Source: CATQHP01 sp965214915
GTDB taxonomy: Bacteria; Acidobacteriota; Terriglobia; Bryobacterales; UBA6623
Assembly (NCBI GenBank): GCA_965214915.1
Contig: CBDCCP010000001.1
Location: 2,418,001-2,482,000 of the forward strand
Direction: 5' to 3'
DNA: 64,000 nucleotides
How positions within the stretch are numbered: the first letter of the stretch is position 1; every line of letters begins with the position of its first letter. A program made the translations under genes and the position numbers. Positions 8,299 to 17,163 of the stretch are shown here, piece after piece. Below the pieces are notes generated by a model. The model was given only the letters and a program-made list of their open reading frames with translations. It did not search any database and had not been told where the DNA came from.

Positions 8299-8600
8299 CT
8301 ACATGCGTGGGGTTGCGCCCAACAGTTCGAAGCAGCGCTGCCGCAGCGGCGTCGGCTGCGTCTGCAGCGTGAAAGTAGTTCCCCCGTCGTCGACCTGCAT
8401 CGTGTTCGCGGTCAGCGTCCCCAGGTGGGTGAGCAGCGTCCGAAAGCTGGGCGCCGGCAGGTCGTCGTCGGTTCGTTTGCGGCCCGCCTTGGCCAACGCC
8501 GCCGGCGAACGGCGCGCGGCGGGACCTCCGAGGGGGCGTTGCTGCGCGGCCGCTGCTTTGCCGTGGTCGTCGAACAGCAACGGCGCCGGCGCCTGCCGCA
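8299..8600 (-). mobile_element. Transposase C-terminal remnant
   Basis: The reverse-strand frame ends with ARRSPAALAKAGRKRTDDDL, SFRTLLTHLGTLTANTMQ and FTLQTQPTPLRQRCFELLG, matching the C-terminus of a family of DDE transposases (IS1634/IS4-like by memory). The preceding sequence in that frame is not recognisable and there is no start. It is therefore a decayed insertion-sequence end without its catalytic core. No terminal inverted repeats were identified. Confidence 0.5.
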
Positions 8601-8704
8601 GGAGAAGACTGCAAGAAGAGCAACGCAGGGGAGCAAGCGCACGGTACGGCCATTGTAAGCCTGCAAGGCAACGACAACCCGCCGCGGTTTGGTAGAACTG
8701 GTAA

Positions 8705-9523
8705 TTGCCCTCGACCGCTGTGGAAACCCTCAACCCCGAGGCGCACGCCGCCGCCGCGCGCGTCGCCGTCTTCGATTTCGACGGCACCATCTCTCTGATT
8801 CGAACCGGCTGGTTCGACGTCATGACGGCGATGATGGTGGAGGAGTTGTCGGCTCTCGGCAGCGGCGAGTCGGAGGCGGAGTTGACCGCCGTTGTCGAAG
8901 AGTACGTGGGGCGTCTGACCGGCCGCCAGACGATCTATCAGATGATCGAGTTCGCCGAAAATATCACTGCGCGCGGCGGGGCGCCGAGGGACCCTCTGGA
9001 GTACAAGCACATCTACCTCGGCCTGCTCCTGGAGAAAATCAAGCATCGCCGCGAAAATCTGCGGGAAGGCCGCGCCGCTCCCGACGAGATGATGGTTCCG
9101 GGCGCGCGGCGGCTGCTCGAAGAGTTGAGCGGGCGCGGCCTGACGATGTTTCTGGCGAGCGGAACCGACCAGCCTTTCATGCGCGAAGAAGCGAGGCTGC
9201 TGGGCGTGGACCGCTACTTCGACGGCGGCATGTTCGGCGCGCTCGACGATTACAAGAATTTCTCGAAGAAGATCCTGGTCGAAAAGATCATCCGCGAAAG
9301 CGATTTCAAGGGCGAGGAGTTCGTTGGCTTCGGCGACGGCTTCGTCGAAATCGAAGCGGTCAAGCGAGTCGGGGGAGTCGCCGTCGGCGTGGCCAGCGAC
9401 GAGCCCGACTGCGCCGCCGTCGATGCGGTCAAGCGCATGCGGCTGATCGGCGTCGGCGCCGACTGGATTGTTCCCAACTTCAACGCGCACAATGAATTGA
9501 TAGGCGCGTTGTTCCCGCAATAA
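8705..9523 (+). CDS. HAD-superfamily phosphatase in heptose-type cluster
   Basis: About 272 residues. HAD motif I is VFDFDGTISL near residue 22, motif II is the Ser in MFLASGTDQPF, and a conserved Lys precedes the motif III/IV acidic region VGFGDGFVEIEAV. A cap domain lies between motifs I and II. It resembles phosphoserine-phosphatase-like HAD enzymes. Position ahead of a deoxyhypusine-synthase-like gene, a PfkB kinase and a SIS isomerase suggests it acts on a sugar phosphate, perhaps a heptose bisphosphate; this is inference. The start is uncertain: TTG at 8705 or GTG at 8720, neither with a good RBS. Confidence 0.75.
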   Translation: MPSTAVETLNPEAHAAAARVAVFDFDGTISLIRTGWFDVMTAMMVEELSALGSGESEAELTAVVEEYVGRLTGRQTIYQMIEFAENITARGGAPRDPLEYKHIYLGLLLEKIKHRRENLREGRAAPDEMMVPGARRLLEELSGRGLTMFLASGTDQPFMREEARLLGVDRYFDGGMFGALDDYKNFSKKILVEKIIRESDFKGEEFVGFGDGFVEIEAVKRVGGVAVGVASDEPDCAAVDAVKRMRLIGVGADWIVPNFNAHNELIGALFPQ

Positions 9524-9572
9524 ACGCCGCGCTCTCTTGGAAAGGGCGGCCGCGGGCGGCAAGAAAACCACG

Positions 9573-10556
9573 ATGCCCTCGAAATACCTTATCTTTGACC
9601 GCTCCAGGCTCCATGTCCGCCCGCTTGTCGAGCGCGACCACGACATGAGCCTGGGGTATCTGCTCCAGCTCGACGACAACCCCGGCGAAATCGACGCGGC
9701 GTCTCGCGGCGATTTGCAAACGGTCGCCTCGCGATTAGCCGCCCGCGGGGAGGCTGCGGGCATCTTGATGATGGGCGCGCACGTCATCAAGTGCGGCGTC
9801 TCGCGTCATCTGATCGATTTGCTCCGGCGCGGCGTCTTTAGCCATGTGGCGATGAACGGCGCAGGAGCCATCCATGACTTTGAGCTGGCCTCGATCGGCG
9901 CCACCACCGAAAGCGTCGCCCGCTATATTCGGACGGGCGAGTTCGGTCTGTGGGATCGAACCGGCGTTCTGAACGACTGGGCCGTCTATGCCGCCGAGCG
10001 CGGCCTGGGTCTCGGCGAAGGCTTCGGGCGCAAGATACTCGAAGAAAATCTGCCGCACCGGGAGGTCAGCATTCTGGCCGCCGCCTACGAGCTCGGCATC
10101 CCCGTAACGGTTCACGTCGGCATGGGCTACGACATTACGCACGAGCATCCCAACTGCGACGGCGGCGCCTATGGGCAGGCAAGCTACCGCGATTTTCTGA
10201 TCTTCACGAGAGCCGTCGAAAACTTGGAAGACGGCGTTATGGTCAGCTTCGGCTCCGCCGTCATGGGGCCCGAGGTTTATCTGAAAGCGTTGTCGATGGC
10301 CCGCAACGTCGCGCGGCAGGAAGGCCGCCGCATCGCCAATTTCAGCACTGCGGTTTTCGATCTGGTGCCGATTCAAGGCGATATTCACAGCGAGTTGCCG
10401 AAGAGCGATCCGGGCTATTACTTCCGCCCGCACAAGACAATCCTTGTGCGCACCGTTGCCGACGGAGGGCAAAGCGTCTATATCCGCGGGGACCACCGCA
10501 TCGCTTTCCCGGCGCTGCGCCGCGCGGTGCTCGCGCACAAACCGCGGAGCGGATAG
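9573..10556 (+). CDS. Deoxyhypusine-synthase-like protein of a heptose cluster
   Basis: 327 residues. Recognisable stretches are GILMMGAHVIKCGVSRHL, HVAMNGAGAIHDFELA, GATTESVARYIRTGEFGLW and PVTVHVGMGYDITHEHP, the last being the nucleotide-site region. This is a bacterial relative of deoxyhypusine synthase that occurs beside heptose-phosphate genes in some bacteria such as Geobacter. Bacteria lack eIF5A, so the reaction must differ; an NAD-dependent step on a sugar is conceivable but unproven. It lies four bases before the PfkB kinase, so the two are in one operon. Confidence 0.65.
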   Translation: MPSKYLIFDRSRLHVRPLVERDHDMSLGYLLQLDDNPGEIDAASRGDLQTVASRLAARGEAAGILMMGAHVIKCGVSRHLIDLLRRGVFSHVAMNGAGAIHDFELASIGATTESVARYIRTGEFGLWDRTGVLNDWAVYAAERGLGLGEGFGRKILEENLPHREVSILAAAYELGIPVTVHVGMGYDITHEHPNCDGGAYGQASYRDFLIFTRAVENLEDGVMVSFGSAVMGPEVYLKALSMARNVARQEGRRIANFSTAVFDLVPIQGDIHSELPKSDPGYYFRPHKTILVRTVADGGQSVYIRGDHRIAFPALRRAVLAHKPRSG

Positions 10557-10559
10557 CGC

Positions 10560-11555
10560 ATGAGTTGGGCCGCCTTGATCGCCGGTTTCAAGGCGGCGCG
10601 CGTGCTGGTCGTCGGGGATATCTGTCTCGACCTCTGGTGCCGTTACGACCCGGCGCTGGCGGAGCCGTCGCGCGAAACCGGCATCCCCCGCACGGGCGTT
10701 GTCCACAGCGAAGCGACTCCCGGCGCGGGCGGCACGGTCGCCAACAACCTGGCGTCGCTCGGCGCGGGCCGCGTTGCGGCGCTCGGCGCCATCGGCCGCG
10801 ACGGCTTCGGTTTCGAGTTGAAGAGAGCCCTCGACGCCCGCAAGGTGGACTCCAGCCTGCTGGTCGAATGCGGGGAGATGCAGACGTTCACCTACACCAA
10901 GCTGATCGACTGCGCAACGGGCGTCGAGGACAAGCCGCGGACGGACTTCGTCAACACGAAGCCGTTGCCGCGCGAGATCGAACGGCGGCTGATCGCCAAT
11001 CTCTCCGCCGTTCACGGCGATTACGATGCGATTCTCGTTGCCGATCAGGCCGAGACCGACCGGGGGGGCGTTGTGACGCCGGCCCTGCGCGCGGCTGTCG
11101 GCTCTATCGCCGCGCGGCATCCCGGCAAGACGATCGTTGCCGACTCGCGCAACCGGATTCACGAATTCCGCAACGTCATCGTCAAGCCCAACGAATCCGA
11201 GGCCGAGCGGGCCTGCCTGCGTTTGTTTGGCGAAATCGACTATCCGCGTCTGCGGCGGGTCGTCGGCGCTCGACCGCTGATCGTAACGCAGGGCGGGAAG
11301 GGAATCCGGCTGATCGACGACCGCGGCGAGCGGCTCATTCCGGCCTTCGCGGCAGGCAAAGCGGTCGATACCTGCGGGGCGGGCGACAGCTTCGGCGCGG
11401 GGCTCGCTCTGGCCTTGTGCGCCGGCGCCGGCATGGAGACCGCCGTGCGCTTCGGGGCGATGGTGGCCGGCGTCACGGTGACCAAGCCCGGCACGGGCGC
11501 CGCCTCTGCGGACGAAGTCCTCGCCGCCGCGGATTCCGTTGCCGTGGGAGAATAG
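10560..11555 (+). CDS. PfkB-family sugar kinase, HldE/RfaE domain I-like
   Basis: 331-residue ribokinase-fold kinase. Near the start is VLVVGDICLDLWCRY, then PGAGGTVANNLASLGAG, and the catalytic signature DTCGAGDSFGAGLALAL near residue 272 with the Asp base. The overall plan matches the kinase domain of HldE/RfaE (heptose-7-phosphate 1-kinase), without the C-terminal nucleotidyltransferase domain. Followed after eight bases by a GmhA-like isomerase, so heptose activation is the best guess. Another PfkB substrate remains possible. Confidence 0.8.
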   Translation: MSWAALIAGFKAARVLVVGDICLDLWCRYDPALAEPSRETGIPRTGVVHSEATPGAGGTVANNLASLGAGRVAALGAIGRDGFGFELKRALDARKVDSSLLVECGEMQTFTYTKLIDCATGVEDKPRTDFVNTKPLPREIERRLIANLSAVHGDYDAILVADQAETDRGGVVTPALRAAVGSIAARHPGKTIVADSRNRIHEFRNVIVKPNESEAERACLRLFGEIDYPRLRRVVGARPLIVTQGGKGIRLIDDRGERLIPAFAAGKAVDTCGAGDSFGAGLALALCAGAGMETAVRFGAMVAGVTVTKPGTGAASADEVLAAADSVAVGE

Positions 11556-11562
11556 AGGCAAG

Positions 11563-12117
11563 GTGTTCTCGAAGCAATACAAGTCCGATCTGCTGCACGC
11601 GCTCGATACTCTCGATCTGGCGCGCGTCGAAGAGCTCATCGGCGTGTTTGCCAAGGCGCGGGACGAGAACCGCCAGATCTTCGTCTTCGGCAACGGCGGC
11701 AGCGCGGCGAGCGCCAATCACTTCGCCTGCGACATCGTGAAGGGCGCCAGTTACGGGCGGCGCAAGCGCTTCAAGATCATGGCTTTGAGCGAGCAGGTTC
11801 CGACCCTGACCGCTTATTCCAACGACGTGGGCTACGAGGTCGTATTCGAAGAACCGCTGAAGAACTTCGCCGACCCCGGCGACGTCGTCATGGCGATCAG
11901 CGCCAGCGGAAACTCCGAAAACGTTGTCCGCGCCATCGACTACGCCAATGCGGCCGGCTGCTACACCGTCGGGCTCAGCGGCAAGGACGGCGGCCGCCTG
12001 CGCCCCGCCGTCGACCTGAGCATCCATGTTGACGCAGACCACATGGGCCGCATCGAAGACGCCCATATGATCGTCTGCCATATGGTTTGCTACCACTTCA
12101 TGGACAACGCCGCATAA
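11563..12117 (+). CDS. gmhA: SIS-domain sugar-phosphate isomerase, GmhA-like
   Basis: 184 residues. The SIS fold is clear from IFVFGNGGSAASANHFACD near residue 45 and VMAISASGNSENVVRAI near residue 110, with acidic and His residues toward the end (DADHMGRIEDAHM). GmhA converts sedoheptulose 7-phosphate to D-glycero-heptose 7-phosphate. GTG at 11563 is preferred over TTG at 11541 because AGAGGCAAGG precedes it. It completes the HAD / deoxyhypusine-synthase-like / kinase / isomerase set. The exact sugar is inferred from context. Confidence 0.75.
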   Translation: MFSKQYKSDLLHALDTLDLARVEELIGVFAKARDENRQIFVFGNGGSAASANHFACDIVKGASYGRRKRFKIMALSEQVPTLTAYSNDVGYEVVFEEPLKNFADPGDVVMAISASGNSENVVRAIDYANAAGCYTVGLSGKDGGRLRPAVDLSIHVDADHMGRIEDAHMIVCHMVCYHFMDNAA

Positions 12118-12125
12118 CGCACGCT

Positions 12126-13211
12126 ATGAAACTCACCGCCTTCGAAACCCGAGCGATCGACCTCACTGCGGCTCCTGCGCCCATCGCCAACAGCCCCGGA
12201 GAGGTCGTGGCCAACTTCGTTACGCTGGAACTGCGCACCGATGCCGGCGTTGTGGGCATCGGCTACGCGGGATTCGTCCCGGTGGTGATGCTGCCCGCGC
12301 TCAAGGCCGCTCTCGACGGCCTGGCCGGTCTCGCCGTCGGCCGCGACCCGCTCGCCCGCGAGGCCGTCTGCGAAGACTTGCTGCGGCAGGGCGGATTCGG
12401 GTCTCCCGCCGGCTTGGTCACCCGCGCGGTTGCGGCGATCGATATCGCCCTGTGGGACATCGCGGGCAAAGTCCATGCGCAGCCGCTATGGAAGCTGCTC
12501 GGCGGATTGCGCAACCGCGTTCCCTGTTACGCCAGCGGTTGGCTCTGGCGCAATCACGGCCTCGCCGAGCTTGCCGCGACCGGTCCCCGCTTGGTCGAGC
12601 AGGGCTTCCGCGCGATGAAATTCCGCATCGGCGCCCAGAAATCTGCGGCTGCCGAGGTCGAGCGCCTGAAGGTCTTGCGCCAGGCCGTCGGCCCCGAGAT
12701 CGATCTCATGGTCGATATCAATCTCGGTTGGGACGTCAACCGCGCGATCCGCGTCGGGCGCACGATGGAAGCCTACGACCTCTACTGGCTCGAAGACCCG
12801 ATTCATTTCGAGGACTACGACGGCATGGCGCGCATCGCCGCCGCGCTCGACACGCCGATCGCTTCCGGCGAGTACCACTACGGCATGGCGCCCTTCGCCC
12901 ACATGCTCCAGCGCGGCTCGATCGACATCGCCATGGTCGATGTGTTCCGCTCCGCCGGCGTCACGGGTTGGATGAAGATCGCCCACATGGCCGAGGCGAT
13001 GAACGTTCCAGCCGTGAGTCACCTCTCGCCCGAGATCCAGGCGCATGCGGTTGCGGCCGCGCCCAACGGGCTGACCGTCGAGCACATGCCGTGGACGTTC
13101 CCGATGTTCGAGCAGGAGCCGCTCGTCGAAGACGGGGAGATTGTTTTGTCCGCTGCGCCGGGGCTGGGCCTCTCGTTCGACGCCAAGGCGCTCGCCCGCT
13201 ACGCCGCATAG
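12126..13211 (+). CDS. Enolase-superfamily (mandelate racemase/muconate lactonizing) enzyme
   Basis: 361 residues with the N-terminal capping domain and a TIM barrel. Visible catalytic features are AMKFRIG (the KxK-type position reads KFR), the metal ligands in VDINLGWDV, WLEDPIHFEDYDG and ASGEYHYG, and a late HLSPEI stretch with a candidate catalytic His. It belongs to the mandelate-racemase/acid-sugar dehydratase side of the superfamily. The specific acid sugar cannot be read from the sequence. It starts nine bases after the SIS isomerase and may be the last gene of that operon. Confidence 0.8.
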   Translation: MKLTAFETRAIDLTAAPAPIANSPGEVVANFVTLELRTDAGVVGIGYAGFVPVVMLPALKAALDGLAGLAVGRDPLAREAVCEDLLRQGGFGSPAGLVTRAVAAIDIALWDIAGKVHAQPLWKLLGGLRNRVPCYASGWLWRNHGLAELAATGPRLVEQGFRAMKFRIGAQKSAAAEVERLKVLRQAVGPEIDLMVDINLGWDVNRAIRVGRTMEAYDLYWLEDPIHFEDYDGMARIAAALDTPIASGEYHYGMAPFAHMLQRGSIDIAMVDVFRSAGVTGWMKIAHMAEAMNVPAVSHLSPEIQAHAVAAAPNGLTVEHMPWTFPMFEQEPLVEDGEIVLSAAPGLGLSFDAKALARYAA

Positions 13212-13271
13212 CGGCGTAATCCTGCAGCAGGCGCCCGGCGGGCGCATTAAGCTGGACGTAGCAGTCACCCC

Positions 13272-13796
13272 ATGCGCGTGATCGCCGGGAAATACCGCCG
13301 CCGCAAGCTCGCCTCTCTCGACGGGAGCGCGACCCGCCCCATGCCCGAGCGCATGCGCGAGACCCTCTTCAACATCCTGCAGGGCCGCATCGCAGGCCGC
13401 GCCGTGGCCGACTTGTTCGCCGGCACGGGCGCGGTCGGGATCGAGGCGCTAAGCCGCGGCGCCGGCCGGGCCGTCTTCGTCGAAAGCAACCCCAAAGCAG
13501 CGGCCGTCATCCGTAAAAATCTTGCGAGTCTGGGAGCGGATGCGGAGGTGCTCACGGCGGCGGTCGAGCGCGTTCTGCCCGCAATCGCGGCCGATATCTA
13601 TTTCGTCACGCCGCCCTACGCCGACGCCCGGGCGTACGAAGACACGTTGACCGCCCTCGCCGAAAAAGATCACGAGACGGTTGCCGCGCAACACGCCCGG
13701 TCGCTGGAATTGGCCGAAGCCTACGGCGACATGCGCAAGTTCCGCACGGTCGACGTCGGCTCGAATCGTCTTTCGCTGTACCGCCGCGCCGGTTGA
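13272..13796 (+). CDS. rsmD: 16S rRNA (guanine966-N2)-methyltransferase RsmD, atypical catalytic motif
   Basis: 174 residues. The start MRVIAGKYRRRKLAS and the SAM-binding motif VADLFAGTGAVGIEALSRGA are typical of RsmD, which methylates G966 of 16S rRNA during 30S assembly. The catalytic motif IV, normally (D/N)PPY, reads IYFVTPPYAD here: Thr replaces the acidic or amide residue that contacts the target amino group. Everything around it is normal, so the change is either real or a base error (GAC/AAC to ACG context). Flanked by bioA on the opposite strand. Confidence 0.85.
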   Translation: MRVIAGKYRRRKLASLDGSATRPMPERMRETLFNILQGRIAGRAVADLFAGTGAVGIEALSRGAGRAVFVESNPKAAAVIRKNLASLGADAEVLTAAVERVLPAIAADIYFVTPPYADARAYEDTLTALAEKDHETVAAQHARSLELAEAYGDMRKFRTVDVGSNRLSLYRRAG

Positions 13797-13803
13797 CCGG
13801 CGC

Positions 13804-15129
13804 CTATCCCGGACGTTCGAACGTTTCCTCGAGCACTTCGTCGATTTGGCCGAGCGCCCAGGCCGCCTCGTCGTCGGTAATCGCATACGGCGGCATGAAG
13901 TAGAGCACGCTGCCGAGCGGCCGCAGCAACAGATTCCTCTCGAGAAACGCCCGCGCCAGCCGGGGGCCGACATCGGCCAGATATCCCGAGTCGCTCTGCG
14001 CCAACTCCAAGATGCCGACGCCGCCGATCTGACGCACGTCTTGCACATACGGGCGCCCGACGTACTTCAGCAACGCCTTGCGCACCTGCGCTTCGAGACG
14101 GCGAATGCGTTCGAGAACTCCCTCTTCGGCGAAGATGTCCAACCCTTCGAGCGCAACCGCGCAGCCGAGCGGGTTAGCCGTGAAAGAGTGCCCGTGGAAA
14201 AACGTTTTGCGGCGGTCGTCGCTCCAGAACGCCTCGTACACGTCTTCGGCGGCGACCGTCACGGAGAGCGGCAAGTATCCCGCCGTCAACCCCTTCGAGA
14301 AGCAGGCGATATCGGGTTCGATGGGGCCGTGCTCGCAGGCGAACATGCGGCCCGTGCGCCCGAACCCGGTGAGCACTTCGTCGGCAATCAGCAGCAAGCC
14401 GTGGCGGTTGCAGAGCGCCCGCAGCTTGCGCAGAAATTCCGCTTTCCAAACGATCATGCCCCCCGCCGCCTGCAGCATCGGCTCCACGACGATCGCCGCG
14501 ATTTCTCTGCCCCGCTCTTCAAGCAGCGTTTCCAGCTCGGCAAGGGGCTCGCTCGCCGAGCCGTCGTTCGCCGGATCCAGCGACGCGCGGTAATCCGCCG
14601 GCACGCTTACCCGTTCGACCCGAAACAGCAGCGGCGCATACGACGAAGTGAAAAGCGAGTCGTGGCTTACCGACATCGCGCCTACGGTGTCGCCGTGATA
14701 GGCATGCTCGAGAGCGATGAAAGTCCGCCGCCGGTCGTCGCCGCGGTTGGTCCAATATTGATAGGCCATCTTCAACGCCACTTCGACCGCCGTCGAGCCG
14801 TTGTCGGAATAAAACACCCGATTCAGCCGCTCGGGCAAAAGAGCGCACAGCCGTTCCGCCAACTCAACCGCCGGCGGATGCGTAAACCCGGCGAAGATCA
14901 CGTGCTCCAGCTTCTCGGCCTGACGCTGGAGCGCCCGATTGACCCGCGGGTTGCTATGGCCGTGAACGTTCACCCACCACGAGGAGATGCCGTCCAGCAG
15001 CCGCCTGCCGTCCTCGGTGAACAGATGCACTCCGCTCGCGCGCACGATCGGCAACGGATCGGGCGCAGTCTTCGCCTGCGTGAACGGATGCCAAAGATGC
15101 GCGCGGTCGCGCTCGACTAGCGTGGCCAT
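13804..15129 (-). CDS. bioA: Adenosylmethionine-8-amino-7-oxononanoate aminotransferase
   Basis: 441-residue class III PLP aminotransferase of biotin synthesis. Signatures are HLWHPFTQ at the start, GISSWWVNVHGHSNP, IFAGFTHPPAVELAE, ADEVLTGFGRTG for the cofactor Asp, and CFSKGLTAGYLPLSVT holding the Schiff-base Lys. The ATG at 15129 is chosen over an upstream start because MATLVERDRAHLWHPF matches the family N-terminus. No other biotin gene is beside it, so bioA stands alone here. The gene converges on rsmD with a seven-base gap. Confidence 0.92.
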   Translation of the reverse strand: MATLVERDRAHLWHPFTQAKTAPDPLPIVRASGVHLFTEDGRRLLDGISSWWVNVHGHSNPRVNRALQRQAEKLEHVIFAGFTHPPAVELAERLCALLPERLNRVFYSDNGSTAVEVALKMAYQYWTNRGDDRRRTFIALEHAYHGDTVGAMSVSHDSLFTSSYAPLLFRVERVSVPADYRASLDPANDGSASEPLAELETLLEERGREIAAIVVEPMLQAAGGMIVWKAEFLRKLRALCNRHGLLLIADEVLTGFGRTGRMFACEHGPIEPDIACFSKGLTAGYLPLSVTVAAEDVYEAFWSDDRRKTFFHGHSFTANPLGCAVALEGLDIFAEEGVLERIRRLEAQVRKALLKYVGRPYVQDVRQIGGVGILELAQSDSGYLADVGPRLARAFLERNLLLRPLGSVLYFMPPYAITDDEAAWALGQIDEVLEETFERPG

Positions 15130-15167
15130 CGGTTTCAGGGTAACCGACGCGCTACTCTTGAAACGCA

Positions 15168-16451
15168 ATGCCCCTATTCCGGATTTCGATTCTTGCGGCG
15201 GCGGCCTGCGCGCTGTTCGGCGCCGACCCCGCCATCGATCCCGCCGTTCTGCGGCAGCGCATCGATTCGTTGTTGCCCTCGGCGATGGAAACCCACGATG
15301 TCGATCTCTGGCTGGTCTTCACCCGCGAGGAAGCCAAAGACCCCCTGGCCGCGGATCTGGCCGGCGGCTCGGCGGTAGCGCGCATGGCCTTGCTCTTCGC
15401 CCGAACCGGCGGCGGCCTGCGCAAAACCGCCATTGCCGCCAGTTACGATGTCACGCCGCTGCAGGAGAGCGGCATCTACGACGCAATCGTCGGCTACAAA
15501 AGCGAGGGCGTCAAACCGCATTTGAAACGCGCGGTCGATGCCTTGAATCCTGCGAGGATTGCCGTCAACATCTCCCGCGACATGCCCATCGCAGACGGCC
15601 TGACCGCCGGCATGAGGGCCTACCTGGTGGAAACATTAGGGCCGGAACACGCTGGGAAGTTCGTCTCCTCCGAGCCGTTGGCCGCATCGTTCCGCGGGCG
15701 GCGGCTGCCCGGCGAAGTCGCCATCCTGCGCGAAGCCGCGCTCTACACCGACAAGATCATCCGCGAATCGCTCTCAGCGCAAGTAATCCGGCCCGGTCGA
15801 ACGACCGAAAACGACATCGCGGACTATCTCCAGCGGCGGACCGCGGAAATCGGCGCCACGGTTCCCTTCATCAGCGTCGTCGCCGGACCCGCCCGCGGCC
15901 ACGCCGAACCCAGCGACCGCGTCATCCGCGAAGGCGATCTCGTGCGCATCGACTTCGGCATTACCTACAAAGGCTATTCGACCGACATTCAGCGCACGGC
16001 GTACATCCTCCGCCCCAACGAGAAAGCGCCGCCCGCCGAATTGCAAAAAATGTGGGACACGGCCCGCCTCGCCGCCGACCGCCAGATCGCCGCGATGAAG
16101 CCCGGCGCCTCCGGAAACGCAATCGACGCCATCGGCCGCGGAACGTTGACCGCGGCCGGTTACGACGAGCCCCCGCACGGCACCGGCCACGCAATCGGCT
16201 TCGCCGTCCACGACGTGGGACCGCTGCTCGGACCCGATTGGCCGGAACGCTACGGATCGACGGTTTTTCTCAAAATGGAGGTCGGCCAGACTTTCGCCGT
16301 CGAGCCGATACTCTACGCCCAATACGGACCCGCCGCCGGCGAGATCAACATCGGCCTGGAAGAAGATGTCGTGATTACCGCGGACGGCGCCGAGCGCCTC
16401 CATCCGCGTCAAGACGAACTGATACTCATCGCGGCCGCCGCGCGGCAATAG
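15168..16451 (+). CDS. Exported M24 metallopeptidase (Xaa-Pro aminopeptidase type)
   Basis: 427 residues with an N-terminal signal peptide (FRISILAAAACALFGAD), so probably periplasmic. The pita-bread M24 fold is indicated by the metal ligands: Asp pair in RIDFGITYKGYSTDIQRT, His in HGTGHAIGFAVHDVGP, and Glu in GQTFAVEP and NIGLEEDVVIT. An N-terminal creatinase-like domain precedes it. Expected activity is release of N-terminal residues from Xaa-Pro peptides. Divergent from bioA (38-base gap), so promoters for both must lie in or near that gap. Confidence 0.88.
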   Translation: MPLFRISILAAAACALFGADPAIDPAVLRQRIDSLLPSAMETHDVDLWLVFTREEAKDPLAADLAGGSAVARMALLFARTGGGLRKTAIAASYDVTPLQESGIYDAIVGYKSEGVKPHLKRAVDALNPARIAVNISRDMPIADGLTAGMRAYLVETLGPEHAGKFVSSEPLAASFRGRRLPGEVAILREAALYTDKIIRESLSAQVIRPGRTTENDIADYLQRRTAEIGATVPFISVVAGPARGHAEPSDRVIREGDLVRIDFGITYKGYSTDIQRTAYILRPNEKAPPAELQKMWDTARLAADRQIAAMKPGASGNAIDAIGRGTLTAAGYDEPPHGTGHAIGFAVHDVGPLLGPDWPERYGSTVFLKMEVGQTFAVEPILYAQYGPAAGEINIGLEEDVVITADGAERLHPRQDELILIAAAARQ

Positions 16452-16460
16452 CCGGCCGGT

Positions 16461-16480
16461 CCGCCGCGATCGTGCGGCGG
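16461..16480. terminator. Hairpin between convergent genes
   Basis: CCGCCGC at 16461-16467 and GCGGCGG at 16474-16480 form a 7-bp stem with a six-base loop, in the 30-base gap between the converging M24 peptidase and anti-sigma genes. It could serve both strands. No T-run. Confidence 0.35.
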
Positions 16481-16481
16481 G

Positions 16482-17159
16482 CTACGCAACCGGCTCGTTC
16501 TCGATGCGTTGAAACAGGATGACGATTTTCCCCGGCATCGGTTGTCCGAAGTTCATTGCCGGCTCGAACTGACTCATCAGCAGCGCATTCCCGATTTGCC
16601 CGCGGGAGCGCGCGTCCAGCAACTCGTCCTCGGCCACTTCGAAATCGTAAACCTCGCCGTCGGCATTGATGTAGGCCAAAATCGTGAAGTCCCGATCCAC
16701 CGGATACGGCGAGCGCATCTTCATCACCGGCTCCGAGAGGAAGGCGTTGCTCAGGAACTTGACGGGGATGTCGTCCGCATACACGCTCGGCGTCATCCAC
16801 AAGGCCGAAAGCAGCGCGGTCACCAACAGCAGAGCCGACAGCACGCCGCCGATCGCCGGCACGGCCAAGGGCCGCATCAAATCGCCGATGCGCATCCTGA
16901 ACAGGCTCCACTGCCGGTTCGGCTCCGCCCGCCGCGCCAATTCGATGGAAACGGCCGAGCGGATCTGCACTCCCAGATGCAGCGGCGGCGACGGAACGGC
17001 AACGCCGCGGATCATCGAGCCGATCGGATCCAGGCGTTCATAAATTCCCAGGCACCGCGGACACTCCGCAAGGTGCGTTCGCAGGATAAATGTTTCCGGG
17101 CGGCTCAACTCGCCTTCCAGGTACTTCGAGATTCGGTTTTGTGTCCAGTAACAGATCAT
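16482..17159 (-). CDS. Membrane anti-sigma factor with ZAS zinc finger
   Basis: 225 residues. The N-terminus carries the zinc anti-sigma motif H29-x3-C33-x2-C36 (THLAECPRC) with an early Cys3 as a possible fourth ligand. One transmembrane helix (AIGGVLSALLLVTALLSALW) lies near residues 100-122, with a periplasmic C-terminal domain of about 95 residues. Such proteins hold an ECF sigma factor at the membrane until a signal releases it. It follows the sigma gene by four bases, the standard arrangement for a cognate pair. The periplasmic domain ends with a TonB-C-like region (NFGQPMPGKIVILFQR). Confidence 0.82.
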   Translation of the reverse strand: MICYWTQNRISKYLEGELSRPETFILRTHLAECPRCLGIYERLDPIGSMIRGVAVPSPPLHLGVQIRSAVSIELARRAEPNRQWSLFRMRIGDLMRPLAVPAIGGVLSALLLVTALLSALWMTPSVYADDIPVKFLSNAFLSEPVMKMRSPYPVDRDFTILAYINADGEVYDFEVAEDELLDARSRGQIGNALLMSQFEPAMNFGQPMPGKIVILFQRIENEPVA

Positions 17160-17163
17160 GGCG

